From Phycisphaeraceae bacterium (GTDB taxonomy: Bacteria; Planctomycetota; Phycisphaerae; Phycisphaerales; UBA1924): a stretch of DNA of 64,000 nt. Under the pieces are notes generated by a model. The model searched no databases, was not told the origin of the DNA, and saw only the letters and a program-made list of their open reading frames with translations. How positions within the stretch are numbered: the first letter of the stretch is position 1; the number at the start of each line of letters is the position of its first letter. Below, one piece after another: positions 8,820 to 17,783 of this stretch. A program made the translations under genes and the position numbers. The stretch lies in NCBI GenBank assembly GCA_019636625.1, contig JAHBXE010000001.1:558001-622000 (forward strand). Reading direction: 5' to 3'.

Positions 8820-10970
8820 ATGGCTTCGCCCACGCTATCGCCCGAACAGCTCGCCTCCATGACCCCCGAACAGAAGGACGCCCACTGGCTGGAGCATGTC
8901 TACCAGGGCGACCGCATGAAGCAGTTGACCCTGCGTGCCGTCCTCACCGGCGGCATCCTCGGCATGCTCATGTCCGCCTCAAACCTCTACACGACGCTCT
9001 CCGTCGGCTGGGCCTTCGGCGTCGCCATCACGGCCAGCGTCATCAGCTTCGTCATCTGGACCACGGCCCGATCGATCACCCGCCTCTTCCCGCCGATGTT
9101 CCTCAACATCGCCGGCGCCGTCGGCTTCATCGCCGCCACGGCGACCCCCTTGATCCTCTGGCAAACCCACGTTTGGACGCAGACCCAGACCCTCGTGATC
9201 GGCCTGCCCCTCGCCTTTGGCGTGCTGCTCATCTACTCCCTCCTCCGGTCCGCGCGCGACCCCATGACCATCCTCGAAACCAACTGCATGGCCAGCACCG
9301 CCAGCAGCGCGGGCTACTCCACCGGCTCCACCATCGCGACCATGTTCGGCGCGCTCGTCCTCCTCGCCATCATCCCCGAGGGCAAGAGCTCCAAGGACAT
9401 CACCACCATCGGCCTCCACCCCTGGTGGCTCGTCGGCGGCTTCACCCTCTGCACCGGGCTCATGGGCGTCTTCCTCGCCATCCCCATGAAGCGCCAGATG
9501 ATCAACCACGAGCAACTCCCCTTCCCCTCCGGCATCGCCGCCGCGGAAACACTCAAGAGCCTCTTCTCGGGCAGCAAGGAAGCCGTGCGAAAGGCGTACG
9601 TGCTGGTCGCGGGCCTCGGTCTCGGCGCGATCGTCGCGATCCTCCGCGCCGGCGAGGGGACGTTCAAGTTTCTCGACAAGTTCTACGAATCCACGAAGCT
9701 CCTCATCCCCCAGCAGATTCCCGGCTCCGGCTTCTACAAGATCAACGACAAGCAGCTCATCGGCTACGGCTTTGATACGAGCGTCCTTCTCCTCGCCGCA
9801 GGCATGATCGTCGGCCTTCGCATCAGCCTCTCGATGCTCCTGGGCTCCGCCATTCTCTACTTTTGGCTCGGCCCCATGCTCATCGCCCAGGACGCTCCAT
9901 TCCTCACGCCCGACGGCAAGGCGTTCGCCCCTGAGCACACGCCATCGATCGAGATCGTCGCCGGCGGCACCGTCTACCACTTGTTCCGCTGGGGCCTCTG
10001 GGGCGGCACCGCCCTTCTCGTGTTCTCCAGCCTCACCGCCCTCGCGTTCCAGTGGAAGACCATCGTCCGCGCCTTTCTCCCCGCGAAGACCGCCGGCGGC
10101 GGCAGCACCGCCGACGACCGCCTGACCCAGATCGAAGTGCCCGGCCTGTGGATGATCGTCGGGATGATTCCCATCTCGATCGCCATGCTCGTCATCCAGG
10201 TCGTCGCATTCCAGATCGCCTGGTGGGCCGGTCTCATCGCCATCGGCATGAGCTTCGTGCTCTCGCTCGTCGCCAGCCGCGCCACGGGTGAGACCGATAC
10301 CACGCCCGTTGGTGCCATGGGCAAGGTCATGCAGCTCCTCTTCGCCGTCCTCAAGCCGGGGCAGGTCGTACCCAACCTCGCCTCCGCCGGCATCGCCGCC
10401 AACGCCGCCAGCAGCAGCGCCGACCTCCTCACAGATCTCAAGATCGGCTACCTCCTCGGCGCCAACCCCCGCCGTCAGTTCCTCGCCCAGTTCTTCGGAT
10501 GCTTCTTCGGCACCCTCGCCATCGTGCCCATCTGGTACCTCATGATCCCCACGCGCGAGGTTCTCGAAACCAAGTTCCCGGCCCCCGCCACCCAGACATG
10601 GGCCAAGGTCGCGCAGGTGCTCACCAAGGGCGTTTCCTCTCTCCCTGTCTCCGCGCAGTACGCCATCCTCATCGGGGCGGGGATCGGCATCCTCCTCCCC
10701 ATGATCGAGCGCTTCGCCATCCCCGCCAAGTACCGCAAGTTCATGCCCAGCGCCACCGGCCTCGGCCTTGCCTTCATGCTCCCCTTCGCCAACTCCTTCT
10801 CTTTCACCATCGGCGCCATCCTCGCCTGGGCCTGGGGCCTGTTCAGCAAGCGCCAGCGCGACGAGTACAACGTCCCCCTCGCCTCCGGCCTCATCGCCGG
10901 CGAGAGCCTCATCGCCGCGGCCATCGCCATGCTCGCCACCGCCGCCGGCCTCCTCCACTGGAACCTCTGA
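8820..10970 (+). CDS. OPT family oligopeptide/metal-chelate transporter (copy 1)
   Basis: A 716-residue polytopic inner-membrane protein with about 14-16 hydrophobic segments. It starts MASPTLSPEQLASMTPEQKD. An OPT signature region reads ISRLSMLLGS-like near residue 345 (GLRISLSMLLGSAILY), and conserved NCMASTASSAGYSTG occurs near residue 155. OPT proteins import oligopeptides or metal-chelate complexes with protons; bacterial members are poorly characterised. The second copy starts 64 bp downstream and shares the N-terminal layout (PEQ..DxxWLxxVxxG.MxQLTLR), indicating tandem duplication. The ATG at 8820 follows a TATTCT 11 nt upstream; an ATG at 8787 is the alternative. Confidence 0.9.
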   Translation: MASPTLSPEQLASMTPEQKDAHWLEHVYQGDRMKQLTLRAVLTGGILGMLMSASNLYTTLSVGWAFGVAITASVISFVIWTTARSITRLFPPMFLNIAGAVGFIAATATPLILWQTHVWTQTQTLVIGLPLAFGVLLIYSLLRSARDPMTILETNCMASTASSAGYSTGSTIATMFGALVLLAIIPEGKSSKDITTIGLHPWWLVGGFTLCTGLMGVFLAIPMKRQMINHEQLPFPSGIAAAETLKSLFSGSKEAVRKAYVLVAGLGLGAIVAILRAGEGTFKFLDKFYESTKLLIPQQIPGSGFYKINDKQLIGYGFDTSVLLLAAGMIVGLRISLSMLLGSAILYFWLGPMLIAQDAPFLTPDGKAFAPEHTPSIEIVAGGTVYHLFRWGLWGGTALLVFSSLTALAFQWKTIVRAFLPAKTAGGGSTADDRLTQIEVPGLWMIVGMIPISIAMLVIQVVAFQIAWWAGLIAIGMSFVLSLVASRATGETDTTPVGAMGKVMQLLFAVLKPGQVVPNLASAGIAANAASSSADLLTDLKIGYLLGANPRRQFLAQFFGCFFGTLAIVPIWYLMIPTREVLETKFPAPATQTWAKVAQVLTKGVSSLPVSAQYAILIGAGIGILLPMIERFAIPAKYRKFMPSATGLGLAFMLPFANSFSFTIGAILAWAWGLFSKRQRDEYNVPLASGLIAGESLIAAAIAMLATAAGLLHWNL

Positions 10971-11034
10971 TCCCCTTCCATCTCCCTCCACCCCGCAGTC
11001 GCTTTGCCTCCCGCCGATCGACCGAGACCGCACC

Positions 11035-13089
11035 ATGCCCATACCGACCCTGACTCCAGAGCAGATCCAGACCTGGACCCGCGAAGAAAAAGACCGCTGG
11101 TGGCTCCAGAACGTCTTCCGCGGCAACATGCCCCAGCTCACCCTCCGCTCCGCCATCACCGGCTTTTGCCTGGGCGGACTGCTCTCGGCCACCAATCTCT
11201 ACGTCGGAGCCAAGACCGGATGGACCCTCGGCGTCGGGCTGACCAGCGTCATCCTCGCCTTCGTGATGTTCAGAGTCTTCACCCGCCTCGGCGCGCGGGA
11301 CATGACCATCCTCGAAAACAACGCGATGCAGTCCATCGCCACCGCCGCGGGATACATGACCGGTCCCCTCATCTCCGGCATGGCCGCCTACATGTGGGTC
11401 CAGAACGAACTCATGCCCTGGTGGCAGATGCTCCTCTTCAACGTCGTTCTCTCCATCCTCGGCGTCCTCGTCGCCTTCCCGATGAAGCGGCGCTTCATCA
11501 ATGATGAGCAGCAGTCCTTCCCCGAGGGCCGCGCCTGCGGCGTCGTCCTCGACACGCTCTACAGCTCCGCCGCCGCCGTGGGCATGTTCAAGGCCAAGTG
11601 CCTCGCCCTCGCCGCCGCCCTCGCCGGTTTCATCCAGTTCATCTCCGGCGAGGCCTATTGCCAGGCGCTGCACGCCGGCTGGCTGTGGATCCAGAAGGGC
11701 GGAAAGTGGGCCGAGTTCCTCACCGCCAACAAGGATGTCCTCAAGAAGACCTGGCACTTCCCGCACAGCCTCGATGGCTGGTACTACGCCATGGCCGCCA
11801 AGGGTTGGGTGCCGATCCCCCGCATCGCCGGGGTCGACATCCGCCAGCTCGCCCTCACCCCCGCCATCGAGCTCGCCATGCTCGGTGCCGGCGGTCTCAT
11901 GGGCATCCGCGCCGCCGTCAGCATGATGATCGGCATGATCCTGAACTTCGCCATCATCGTCCCCATCATGATCTCCCTCGGCGAGATCCTGCCCAGGTCC
12001 GGCTCCATCGCCGAGGGCACCGCGACGTTCGGCCGAGCCCACATCCTGAACAACTGGGCCCTCTGGTGGGGCATCTCCATCATGGTCACGGCCTCCATGG
12101 TGTCCCTCTTCGCCAAGCCCAAGGTCTTCATCCAGGCCTTCCGCCTTGTCTTCGCACGCAAGAAGGTCGCGGGCTCCGACGTCCTGGGCCACATCGAAGT
12201 CCCCCTCTGGATTTCCTGGGTCGGCATCCCCATCGTCGGCGCCGTCGGCGTGTGGATGGCCCACGATTGGTTCGGCGTGTCCTACATCTTCGGCACCCTC
12301 GCCATCCCCCTCATCATCGTCCTCACCCTCATCGCCGCCAGCAGCACCGGCATGACCGGCATCACGCCCACCGGCTCCCTCTCCAAGATCCCGCAGTTCA
12401 TCTTCGGCGCCGCCGATCCCAAGCACGCCCCGACCAACCTCATGACCGGCGTCATGTGCGTCGAAGTCGCCAGCAACGCCAGCAACCTGCTGATGGACAT
12501 CAAGCCGGGCTACATGCTCGGCGGCAAACCCCGCCACCAGGCCTGGGGCCACACCATCGGCATCATCGCCGGTGCCCTCGCTTCCACGCCCCTCTTCTAC
12601 ATCCTCTTCCTCTCCGACTACAAACCCGGCGACAACGTGCAGGCCGCCATGGCGCCCGACGGCGGCCAGTTCGGCTTCCCCTCCGCCGTCCAGTGGAAGG
12701 GTGTCAGCGATCTCGTCACCTCGATCTTCGGCGCCGACACCAGCAAGACCCTGCTCACCACCTCCATCGTCTGGTCCATGGTCATCGCCGCCGTCGTCGG
12801 CCTCGCCATGGAGGTCGGCCGCATCCTCTCCAAGAACAAGTTCCCCTTGAGCCCCCTCGCCATCGGCCTCGGCGTCGTGATTCCCCCCGACTCGACCTTC
12901 ATGATGTTCATCGGCGCCGGCTTCTTCTGGCTCATGCACCGCCGATACAGCGGTCGCAAGGAAAGCACCGGTTGCAAACTCTGGGTCGATACGCAGGAGC
13001 CCATCTGCGCCGGGATCATCGCCGGCGCCGCCCTCATCGGCATCGGCGACACCCTCGTCAAGGTCTTCCTGCTGGGCCCACTGCGCTAG
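11035..13089 (+). CDS. OPT family oligopeptide/metal-chelate transporter (copy 2)
   Basis: A 684-residue paralogue of the preceding gene, starting MPIPTLTPEQIQTWTREEKD and then MPQLTLRSAITGFCLGGLLS. It has similar membrane spacing, a conserved NNAMQSIATAAGYMTGPLIS segment and GIRAAVSMMIGMILN. The two products differ enough that they probably have different substrates or form a heteromer; that is inference. The ATG at 11035 gives the conserved N-terminus; the frame stays open upstream inside copy 1 and is not coding there. The PfkB kinase gene follows after 50 bp in the same direction and may be co-transcribed. Confidence 0.9.
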   Translation: MPIPTLTPEQIQTWTREEKDRWWLQNVFRGNMPQLTLRSAITGFCLGGLLSATNLYVGAKTGWTLGVGLTSVILAFVMFRVFTRLGARDMTILENNAMQSIATAAGYMTGPLISGMAAYMWVQNELMPWWQMLLFNVVLSILGVLVAFPMKRRFINDEQQSFPEGRACGVVLDTLYSSAAAVGMFKAKCLALAAALAGFIQFISGEAYCQALHAGWLWIQKGGKWAEFLTANKDVLKKTWHFPHSLDGWYYAMAAKGWVPIPRIAGVDIRQLALTPAIELAMLGAGGLMGIRAAVSMMIGMILNFAIIVPIMISLGEILPRSGSIAEGTATFGRAHILNNWALWWGISIMVTASMVSLFAKPKVFIQAFRLVFARKKVAGSDVLGHIEVPLWISWVGIPIVGAVGVWMAHDWFGVSYIFGTLAIPLIIVLTLIAASSTGMTGITPTGSLSKIPQFIFGAADPKHAPTNLMTGVMCVEVASNASNLLMDIKPGYMLGGKPRHQAWGHTIGIIAGALASTPLFYILFLSDYKPGDNVQAAMAPDGGQFGFPSAVQWKGVSDLVTSIFGADTSKTLLTTSIVWSMVIAAVVGLAMEVGRILSKNKFPLSPLAIGLGVVIPPDSTFMMFIGAGFFWLMHRRYSGRKESTGCKLWVDTQEPICAGIIAGAALIGIGDTLVKVFLLGPLR

Positions 13090-13139
13090 AGTCTCCACCC
13101 TCCCGGGCCAGCGCCCGGCGAGCCACACAAGGACTCACC

Positions 13140-14060
13140 ATGGCCCTCATCTGCACCGGAACCATCGGCATCGACACCGTCTACACGCCCCACGGCCACC
13201 GCGAGAAGATCCTCGGCGGCTCCTGCACCTACTTCGCTGCCGCGGCGTCCTTCTACGGCCCCGTCCGCATCGTCGCCGCCGCCGGTGACGACTTCCCCGC
13301 CGAGTTCCACAAGACCCTCAAGTCCTTCGCCGGCATCGACACGACAGGCCTCGAAATCCGGAAAGGCTCCAAGACCTTCGCCTGGGGCGGCAAGTACCTG
13401 GAGAACATGAACAGCCGCGAGACCCTCTTCACCGAGCTCGGCGTGCTGGGCGAACGACCGCCCGAGGTCCCCGCCGCCTTCGCCGACAGCCAGTACATCT
13501 TCCTCGCCAACTCGCACCCTGGCGTGCAGCTTGGCATGTTGAACAGCCTCCCCAAGCGCCGCTTCGCCGTCGCCGACACCATGGACCTCTGGATCAACAT
13601 CGCCCGCGCCGAGCTCGACCTGCTCCTCACCAAGATCGACGGCCTCGTTCTCAACTACGATGAAGCCGAACTCCTCACCGGCAAGTCCAACACCGTCGCC
13701 GCGGCACGCGCCATCCTCCATATGGGGCCGAAGTTCGTCGTGGTCAAGAAGGGCGAACACGGCTGCCTGCTGGTCCACAAGGACGGCATCGCCGCCCTGC
13801 CCGCTTACCCCACCGAGACCGTCATCGACCCCACCGGCGCCGGCGATAGTTTCGCCGGCGGCATGATGGGCCACATCGCCTCCCACGGCATGAAAACCTC
13901 CCAGGCCACCTCCTTCAACGTCCTCCGCGAATCCCTCGCCCACGGCACCGTCATCGCCAGTTTCAACATCGAAAGTTTCAGCCTCGACCGCCTCAGCAAA
14001 CTCACCCGCGCCGAACTCGACAAGCGGTACGCCGAGTACGTGAGCATGGTGAGGGTGTAA
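13140..14060 (+). CDS. PfkB-family sugar/nucleoside kinase
   Basis: A 306-residue ribokinase-fold enzyme. The N-terminal GG motif is in EKILGGSCTYFAAAA near residue 28. The C-terminal PfkB signature DPTGAGDSFAGGMMGHIA lies near residue 235 and includes the catalytic Asp and the anion hole. It transfers phosphate from ATP to a sugar or nucleoside hydroxyl; the substrate is not predictable from sequence alone. It follows OPT copy 2 by 50 bp, which may hint that the transported solute is phosphorylated, but this is weak. The ATG at 13140 is chosen because the motif spacing then matches the family. Confidence 0.88.
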   Translation: MALICTGTIGIDTVYTPHGHREKILGGSCTYFAAAASFYGPVRIVAAAGDDFPAEFHKTLKSFAGIDTTGLEIRKGSKTFAWGGKYLENMNSRETLFTELGVLGERPPEVPAAFADSQYIFLANSHPGVQLGMLNSLPKRRFAVADTMDLWINIARAELDLLLTKIDGLVLNYDEAELLTGKSNTVAAARAILHMGPKFVVVKKGEHGCLLVHKDGIAALPAYPTETVIDPTGAGDSFAGGMMGHIASHGMKTSQATSFNVLRESLAHGTVIASFNIESFSLDRLSKLTRAELDKRYAEYVSMVRV

Positions 14061-14087
14061 CCGCGTACCATTCACGGCGAGGTGCTT

Positions 14088-14318
14088 ATGGTCTCACAAC
14101 CCGGCTCATGGCAGGCGATTGTGTATCAGGATGAGGATGGCGCCTGGTGCGCAGAAGTTCCCGCTCTTCCAGGGTGCTTCAGCGCGGGAGACACGCGTAA
14201 CGAAGCAATCCGAAACATCAAAGAGGCCGCCCAACTCTGGCTCGAGGCTCAGCGAGACCTCGGCCGCAGGGTTCCGGAGTCGGACACGACCGTCGAAGTG
14301 ATACGCATCTCGGCGTGA
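14088..14318 (+). CDS. hicB: HicB-like antitoxin
   Basis: A 76-residue protein with the HicB partial RNase H fold: SWQAIVYQDEDGAWCAEVPA, then LPGCFSAGDTRNEAIRNIKE and AAQLWLEAQRDLG. There is no C-terminal DNA-binding domain, so it is a short-form HicB. A GTG at 14082 would add two residues. hicA follows after 13 bp, the antitoxin-first order seen in many hicBA pairs. A TACCAT at 14066-14071 upstream may be the -10. Confidence 0.88.
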   Translation: MVSQPGSWQAIVYQDEDGAWCAEVPALPGCFSAGDTRNEAIRNIKEAAQLWLEAQRDLGRRVPESDTTVEVIRISA

Positions 14319-14331
14319 CGGGCGAGCAGCT

Positions 14332-14559
14332 ATGGGCCGCCTTCCCCTCCTCTCCAGCCGCGATGTGATGATGGTCCTTGTCAGGATTGGCTTCGTTCAC
14401 GATCGCACCCGCGGCAGTCACCATGTCCTCGTCAGAGCGGACCCTCCGACAACTCTGGTCGTGCCCGAACGCCGCGAGGTGCCCAGGGGCACACTTCGTT
14501 CGATCCTTCGGGAAGCAGGCGTGTCCGAGGTCGAGTTTCTGAAACTCTTGGATCGGTAA
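14332..14559 (+). CDS. hicA: HicA-like mRNA interferase toxin
   Basis: A 75-residue double-stranded RNA-binding-fold toxin: LPLLSSRDVMMVLVRIGFVH, then RTRGSHHVLVR with the catalytic His, and a RGTLRSILREAGVSEVEFLK helix. HicA cleaves mRNA and is neutralised by HicB. The start overlaps nothing and lies 13 bp after hicB, so the two form an operon. Both genes look intact. Confidence 0.9.
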   Translation: MGRLPLLSSRDVMMVLVRIGFVHDRTRGSHHVLVRADPPTTLVVPERREVPRGTLRSILREAGVSEVEFLKLLDR

Positions 14560-14591
14560 GGTCTCCGTGTGCAGCCGCTCGCTGTTGTCGC

Positions 14592-14597
14592 TACCCT
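14592..14597 (+). promoter_or_regulatory. -10-like hexamer TACCCT before the amidotransferase
   Basis: TACCCT ends 6 nt before the ATG at 14604, within the 44-bp gap after hicA. Confidence 0.35.
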
Positions 14598-14603
14598 GTG
14601 CAT

Positions 14604-15344
14604 ATGGCCATTGTTTCGCTTGAGCACTTCACCCTCGGCGGCCCGGGCCGCATCGGTCTGACCTTCCGCGATCACGGCTTCACGGTCGATTCGCGCCGTC
14701 CCGACTTGCACCCCATCGGCTCCGCCAAGGGCGTTCCGAACGACCTCGACAACGTGCACGGCCTGCTCATCATGGGCGGGCCGCAGAACGTCACCGATAT
14801 CGCCCGGTACCCGTGGATGCAGGCCGAGGTCGAACTGATCCGCCGGGCGCACGCGGCGGAGATCCCCGTCATCGGCGTCTGCCTCGGGGCCCAACTGATC
14901 GCCCATGCCCTCGGCGGCAAGGTCGCCCCTCGCCCCGCCCCGGCCATCGGCTTCTACCCGATGGACCTCACGATTCCGGGGCAGACCGATTCTCTGCTCG
15001 CAGGCGTTCCTTGGCGCTCGCCCCAGCTCTTCAGTTGCGGCCAGGAAGTCACCGACCTGCCGCCGGGGGCCACGCTCCTGGCCAGCTCCAAGAACACGCG
15101 CCACGTCATGTTCCGAGTCGGTCTCCGCACGTTCGCCTCGCTGGCCCACTTCGAGTGCGATCGGCCGTATGTCGACTCCCTCATGGCTTCCAGCCGCGAG
15201 CAGATGACCGCCGCGGGTGTCTCGCCGGAAGAGGTCGCCGCGCAGGCCGAGCGTGAGTACCCGATGTACGCCCGCGCCTCGGACCGCATCTGCGTGAACA
15301 TGGCCACGTATCTGTTCCCCCTGCGCCGCAAGCTCGCTGTTTGA
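14604..15344 (+). CDS. Class I glutamine amidotransferase (stand-alone)
   Basis: A 246-residue triad-type amidotransferase domain. It has LLIMGGPQNV near residue 55, the nucleophile elbow VIGVCLGAQLIAHALGG near residue 92, and the His-x-Glu pair in FASLAHFECDRPY (usually HPE) near residue 183. This resembles stand-alone GuaA-like domains that hydrolyse glutamine or cleave gamma-glutamyl compounds. No synthetase partner is adjacent, so the acceptor reaction is unknown. It is convergent with the next gene, which starts 10 bp away on the other strand. Confidence 0.85.
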   Translation: MAIVSLEHFTLGGPGRIGLTFRDHGFTVDSRRPDLHPIGSAKGVPNDLDNVHGLLIMGGPQNVTDIARYPWMQAEVELIRRAHAAEIPVIGVCLGAQLIAHALGGKVAPRPAPAIGFYPMDLTIPGQTDSLLAGVPWRSPQLFSCGQEVTDLPPGATLLASSKNTRHVMFRVGLRTFASLAHFECDRPYVDSLMASSREQMTAAGVSPEEVAAQAEREYPMYARASDRICVNMATYLFPLRRKLAV

Positions 15345-15354
15345 TGCTGACTCC

Positions 15355-16620
15355 TCAGGCCTTGGGAAGTTCGTATCCCGACCGCCGCGAGTAGTCGAGC
15401 CACGTGTTGGCCTCGGCATCGCCCGGGAACTCCCAACGCTGGGGGTCCCACTTGAGCGGGCGCTTGTGCCAGTAGGCGAGGTTGCACAGGTGGGCGCAGG
15501 CGATGCTCCGGCAGCCGACTTCCGCGTTGCACTCGGGCTGCTGCCGGGTCTTGATGCAGTCGAGCCAGTTGCGGATGTGCCGCGGCACCTGGGGCAGGTG
15601 GAAGTCGGACTCCTTGAGTTCCTGCTTGAGGATGCCATCCGGGATTGACACGAGGCTGCCGCGGAATACGTGGATCACGCCGCGGGTGCCGGTGAAGGTC
15701 GTGCCATCCGGGCCGCCGTGGATGACCTTGGTCCCGTTCTTGTAGACCAGCGTGGCGCCGAACTGGGCGTTCTCCTCCGCTGGGGGGTGGACCTCGACCG
15801 GACCTGAAGCGTCCATCCCAAGCCCCCACTGGGCGATGTCAAAGTTGTGGGCGCCCATGTCTGTCAGGATGCCCCCCGAATACTCCCGGTACAGGCGCCA
15901 CTGCGGGTAGTGGTTGTGAACGCCGCGGGGCGAGAGGGTGGAGTGGTAGGGCCGCTTGGGCGCCGGGCCCAGCCACAGGTCCCATTCGAGCCCGGGCTCG
16001 AGCGCCTCTTCCCCGAGGTCGCACCACTTGCTGGAGGTGCCCACGCCGACATGCACGGACAGGATGTCGCCGATGCGGCCCGAGCGGATGTACTCGATGG
16101 CCTTGCGGAACTTGCCGTCGTACTCGGTGCGCTGCTGGCTGCCCGTCTGGAAGACGACGCCCGCCTTCTTGACCGCGTCGATCATCAACTGGCACTCGCG
16201 GAGGTTGAGCGTGAGGGGTTTTTCGCAGTAGATGTCCTTGCCGTGCATCGCCGCGTGCATCACCTGGTTGATGTGCCAGTGGTCGGGCGTGCCGATGACC
16301 ACGGCATCGATGTCCTTGCGGCTGAGCATGTCCCGGTAGTCGACGATCGGCCTGCAGTCCGACGTGCCGTACTTCCGGTCCACGATCGATTTGACGTGCT
16401 CCCGGCGGGTGGTGTCCACATCGCAGACGGCGAGTACCTGCACATCGGGCTGATCCAGGAACTCGCCAACCATTTCAAACATCCGCTTGCCGCAGCCGAT
16501 CAGGCCGACGCCGAGCCGCGAGTTGGGCTGTGCACGCCGGATGGCGCCGAGCATCGAGGGGGTCAGGATGAGCGGGGCGGCCATGGCCGACGACTTGAGG
16601 AAGTGGCGACGGGTGAGCAT
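15355..16620 (-). CDS. Gfo/Idh/MocA family oxidoreductase with Tat signal
   Basis: A 421-residue NAD(P)-dependent dehydrogenase with a twin-arginine export signal at the N-terminus (MLTRRHFLKSSAMAAPLI). The Rossmann motif is VGLIGCGKRMFEMVG, the conserved EKP motif is IYCEKPLTLN, and DMGAHNFDIAQW holds the catalytic histidine region. Tat-exported members are numerous in Planctomycetota and presumably act on sugars or glycans in the periplasm with bound cofactor. The start at 16620 places the Tat motif at residue 4 and lies 6 nt behind a TATCCT hexamer on the minus strand. The sugar substrate is unknown. Confidence 0.92.
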   Translation of the reverse strand: MLTRRHFLKSSAMAAPLILTPSMLGAIRRAQPNSRLGVGLIGCGKRMFEMVGEFLDQPDVQVLAVCDVDTTRREHVKSIVDRKYGTSDCRPIVDYRDMLSRKDIDAVVIGTPDHWHINQVMHAAMHGKDIYCEKPLTLNLRECQLMIDAVKKAGVVFQTGSQQRTEYDGKFRKAIEYIRSGRIGDILSVHVGVGTSSKWCDLGEEALEPGLEWDLWLGPAPKRPYHSTLSPRGVHNHYPQWRLYREYSGGILTDMGAHNFDIAQWGLGMDASGPVEVHPPAEENAQFGATLVYKNGTKVIHGGPDGTTFTGTRGVIHVFRGSLVSIPDGILKQELKESDFHLPQVPRHIRNWLDCIKTRQQPECNAEVGCRSIACAHLCNLAYWHKRPLKWDPQRWEFPGDAEANTWLDYSRRSGYELPKA

Positions 16621-16626
16621 GCGAGC

Positions 16627-16632
16627 AGGATA
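16627..16632 (-). promoter_or_regulatory. -10-like hexamer TATCCT before the Tat oxidoreductase
   Basis: On the minus strand TATCCT ends 6 nt before the ATG at 16620. Confidence 0.4.
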
Positions 16633-16769
16633 CCACATCCGGTGGCCGGAGCCGCGGCCAAGAGAGAGCGGAGCCGAACACTGGCGGTTTGCAGGGGCGC
16701 GGCAGGCACCGGCCGCGTTGATCGGATCGGAGACGTCGTTGGTCAAGTTGACGTGACCGTTGCTGTGCA

Positions 16770-16796
16770 GTTCCGCTCCCTTATGGTCGCGGTTCG
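16770..16796 (+). repeat. Dispersed 27-bp motif, copy a
   Basis: Begins GTTCCGCTCCCTTATGG and ends TCGCGGTTCG. It matches copies at 26539, 28498 and 52941. It lies 21 bp past the stop of the minus-strand gene at 16818 and about 150 bp before the oxidoreductase start. Confidence 0.75.
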
Positions 16797-16817
16797 GAAG
16801 ATGGGTTGGCGTTGCAT

Positions 16818-17546
16818 CTAGCTCGTGTTGGTGGTCGGGGGAGGGTCCTGGTAGTCAGCGAAAGCATCGAGTTCGGCATCATCCTCCGCATCGTCGAGTT
16901 CATCGTCGAGGCGGTCGAGTTCGTCGAGGCCGGTCGGAAGGCCGAAGGCGGCGAGGGCTTCGGCGAGGGGGTTGGGGGAGGGGAGTGGAGGAGTTGACGG
17001 GGATGGCGGCGGGGATGAAGGTGTGGATGGGTGGAGGGGAGAAGGAGCGAGAAGGTCAGAGAGGGGTGATGGGCGGACAGACGGGGCCTGATGAGTTCGG
17101 GCGACTCGGGCGTGTGGTGGGTGGGTTGAGGATGGTGGGGCCGGGGCTGCGCCGCCGCGGGTTCGATGAGCGGGGGCTCCCTCGGCGGACGCTGGCGTGG
17201 AGGAGGGAGTACGCACGCCTCGGAGAGGCGTGCCACCATGGGAGAGGGCGCGGAGGAGGGTGGTGGCGGCGCGGCGGATTTCGACCTGATCGGTGGAGGA
17301 GGCGAGGACGGACCGAAGGGCGTCGATGACGGCCTGGCGGTGGAGCTGGTTTTGGTGGGTGCGGTACGCCGCGATGTACGCGGCGATTTCGGGGCGGGAG
17401 AGCCAGAGGAGGAGGGAGAGGATGTCGGGGGCGTTGGGCTCTTTGGAAAGCTGGGAGAGGTCCTCGTTGAGGGAGAGGTAGCGGAGGAGGAGGGCGTGGT
17501 CGGAGGGGGGGAGGTGGGGGAGGGGATGGGCGCGTACGGGGTTCAT
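16818..17546 (-). CDS. Hypothetical protein with Pro/Ser-rich linker and acidic tail
   Basis: A 242-residue protein not matched to a known family. The N-terminal ~100 residues are helical (HALLLRYLSLNEDLSQLSKE, then LSLLLWLSRPEIAAYIAAYR). A long Pro/Ser/Thr-rich linker occupies about residues 110-190. The C-terminus is strongly acidic (DELDRLDDELDDAEDDAELD). The helical part recalls DNA-packaging or HTH-like domains, but I cannot assign it. It has the best sigma-70-type promoter in the window and a palindrome overlapping its -35, so it is probably real and regulated. Simple-sequence linkers of this kind evolve fast. Confidence 0.62.
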   Translation of the reverse strand: MNPVRAHPLPHLPPSDHALLLRYLSLNEDLSQLSKEPNAPDILSLLLWLSRPEIAAYIAAYRTHQNQLHRQAVIDALRSVLASSTDQVEIRRAATTLLRALSHGGTPLRGVRTPSSTPASAEGAPAHRTRGGAAPAPPSSTHPPHARVARTHQAPSVRPSPLSDLLAPSPLHPSTPSSPPPSPSTPPLPSPNPLAEALAAFGLPTGLDELDRLDDELDDAEDDAELDAFADYQDPPPTTNTS

Positions 17547-17557
17547 TTGGTACCGTA

Positions 17558-17585
17558 CTTATACCGTATACCTTGACAATGTCAA
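17558..17585 (-). promoter_or_regulatory. Sigma-70-type promoter with palindromic operator candidate
   Basis: On the minus strand the -35 is TTGACA (17585-17580), followed by a 16-bp spacer and the -10 TATAAG (17563-17558). The -10 ends 11 nt before the ATG at 17546. The -35 is embedded in a perfect 5-bp-arm palindrome, TTGAC-ATT-GTCAA (17585-17573). GTATACGGTATAAG and GTACGGTACC elements follow. A repressor site is likely by position. Confidence 0.7.
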
Positions 17586-17783
17586 GTGTGATTTGCAGAG
17601 AGAATGCCCCCGTGTTGGATACAGGCACAAACGGAACGGAAGCCTCGTCCAGGAAATCTCCAGTCCACGCTCAACCGGAACTTGGCAGAACTTTCGTGGA
17701 TACGCGATCGAAGTACGACAACAAATGGGTGCCCAGAGATTCACTGGTTGAGCGCCCGCCCGAGCGAACGAAGGAGTCTCACC

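Noticed and set aside
8979-11195. A long minus-strand open frame opposite the OPT genes
   Set aside because: It is a shadow of GC-rich plus-strand coding with Asp/Glu/Gly-rich low-complexity product and no motif.
15847-16821. Plus-strand open frame opposite the Tat oxidoreductase
   Set aside because: The oxidoreductase frame has all family motifs; this one has none.
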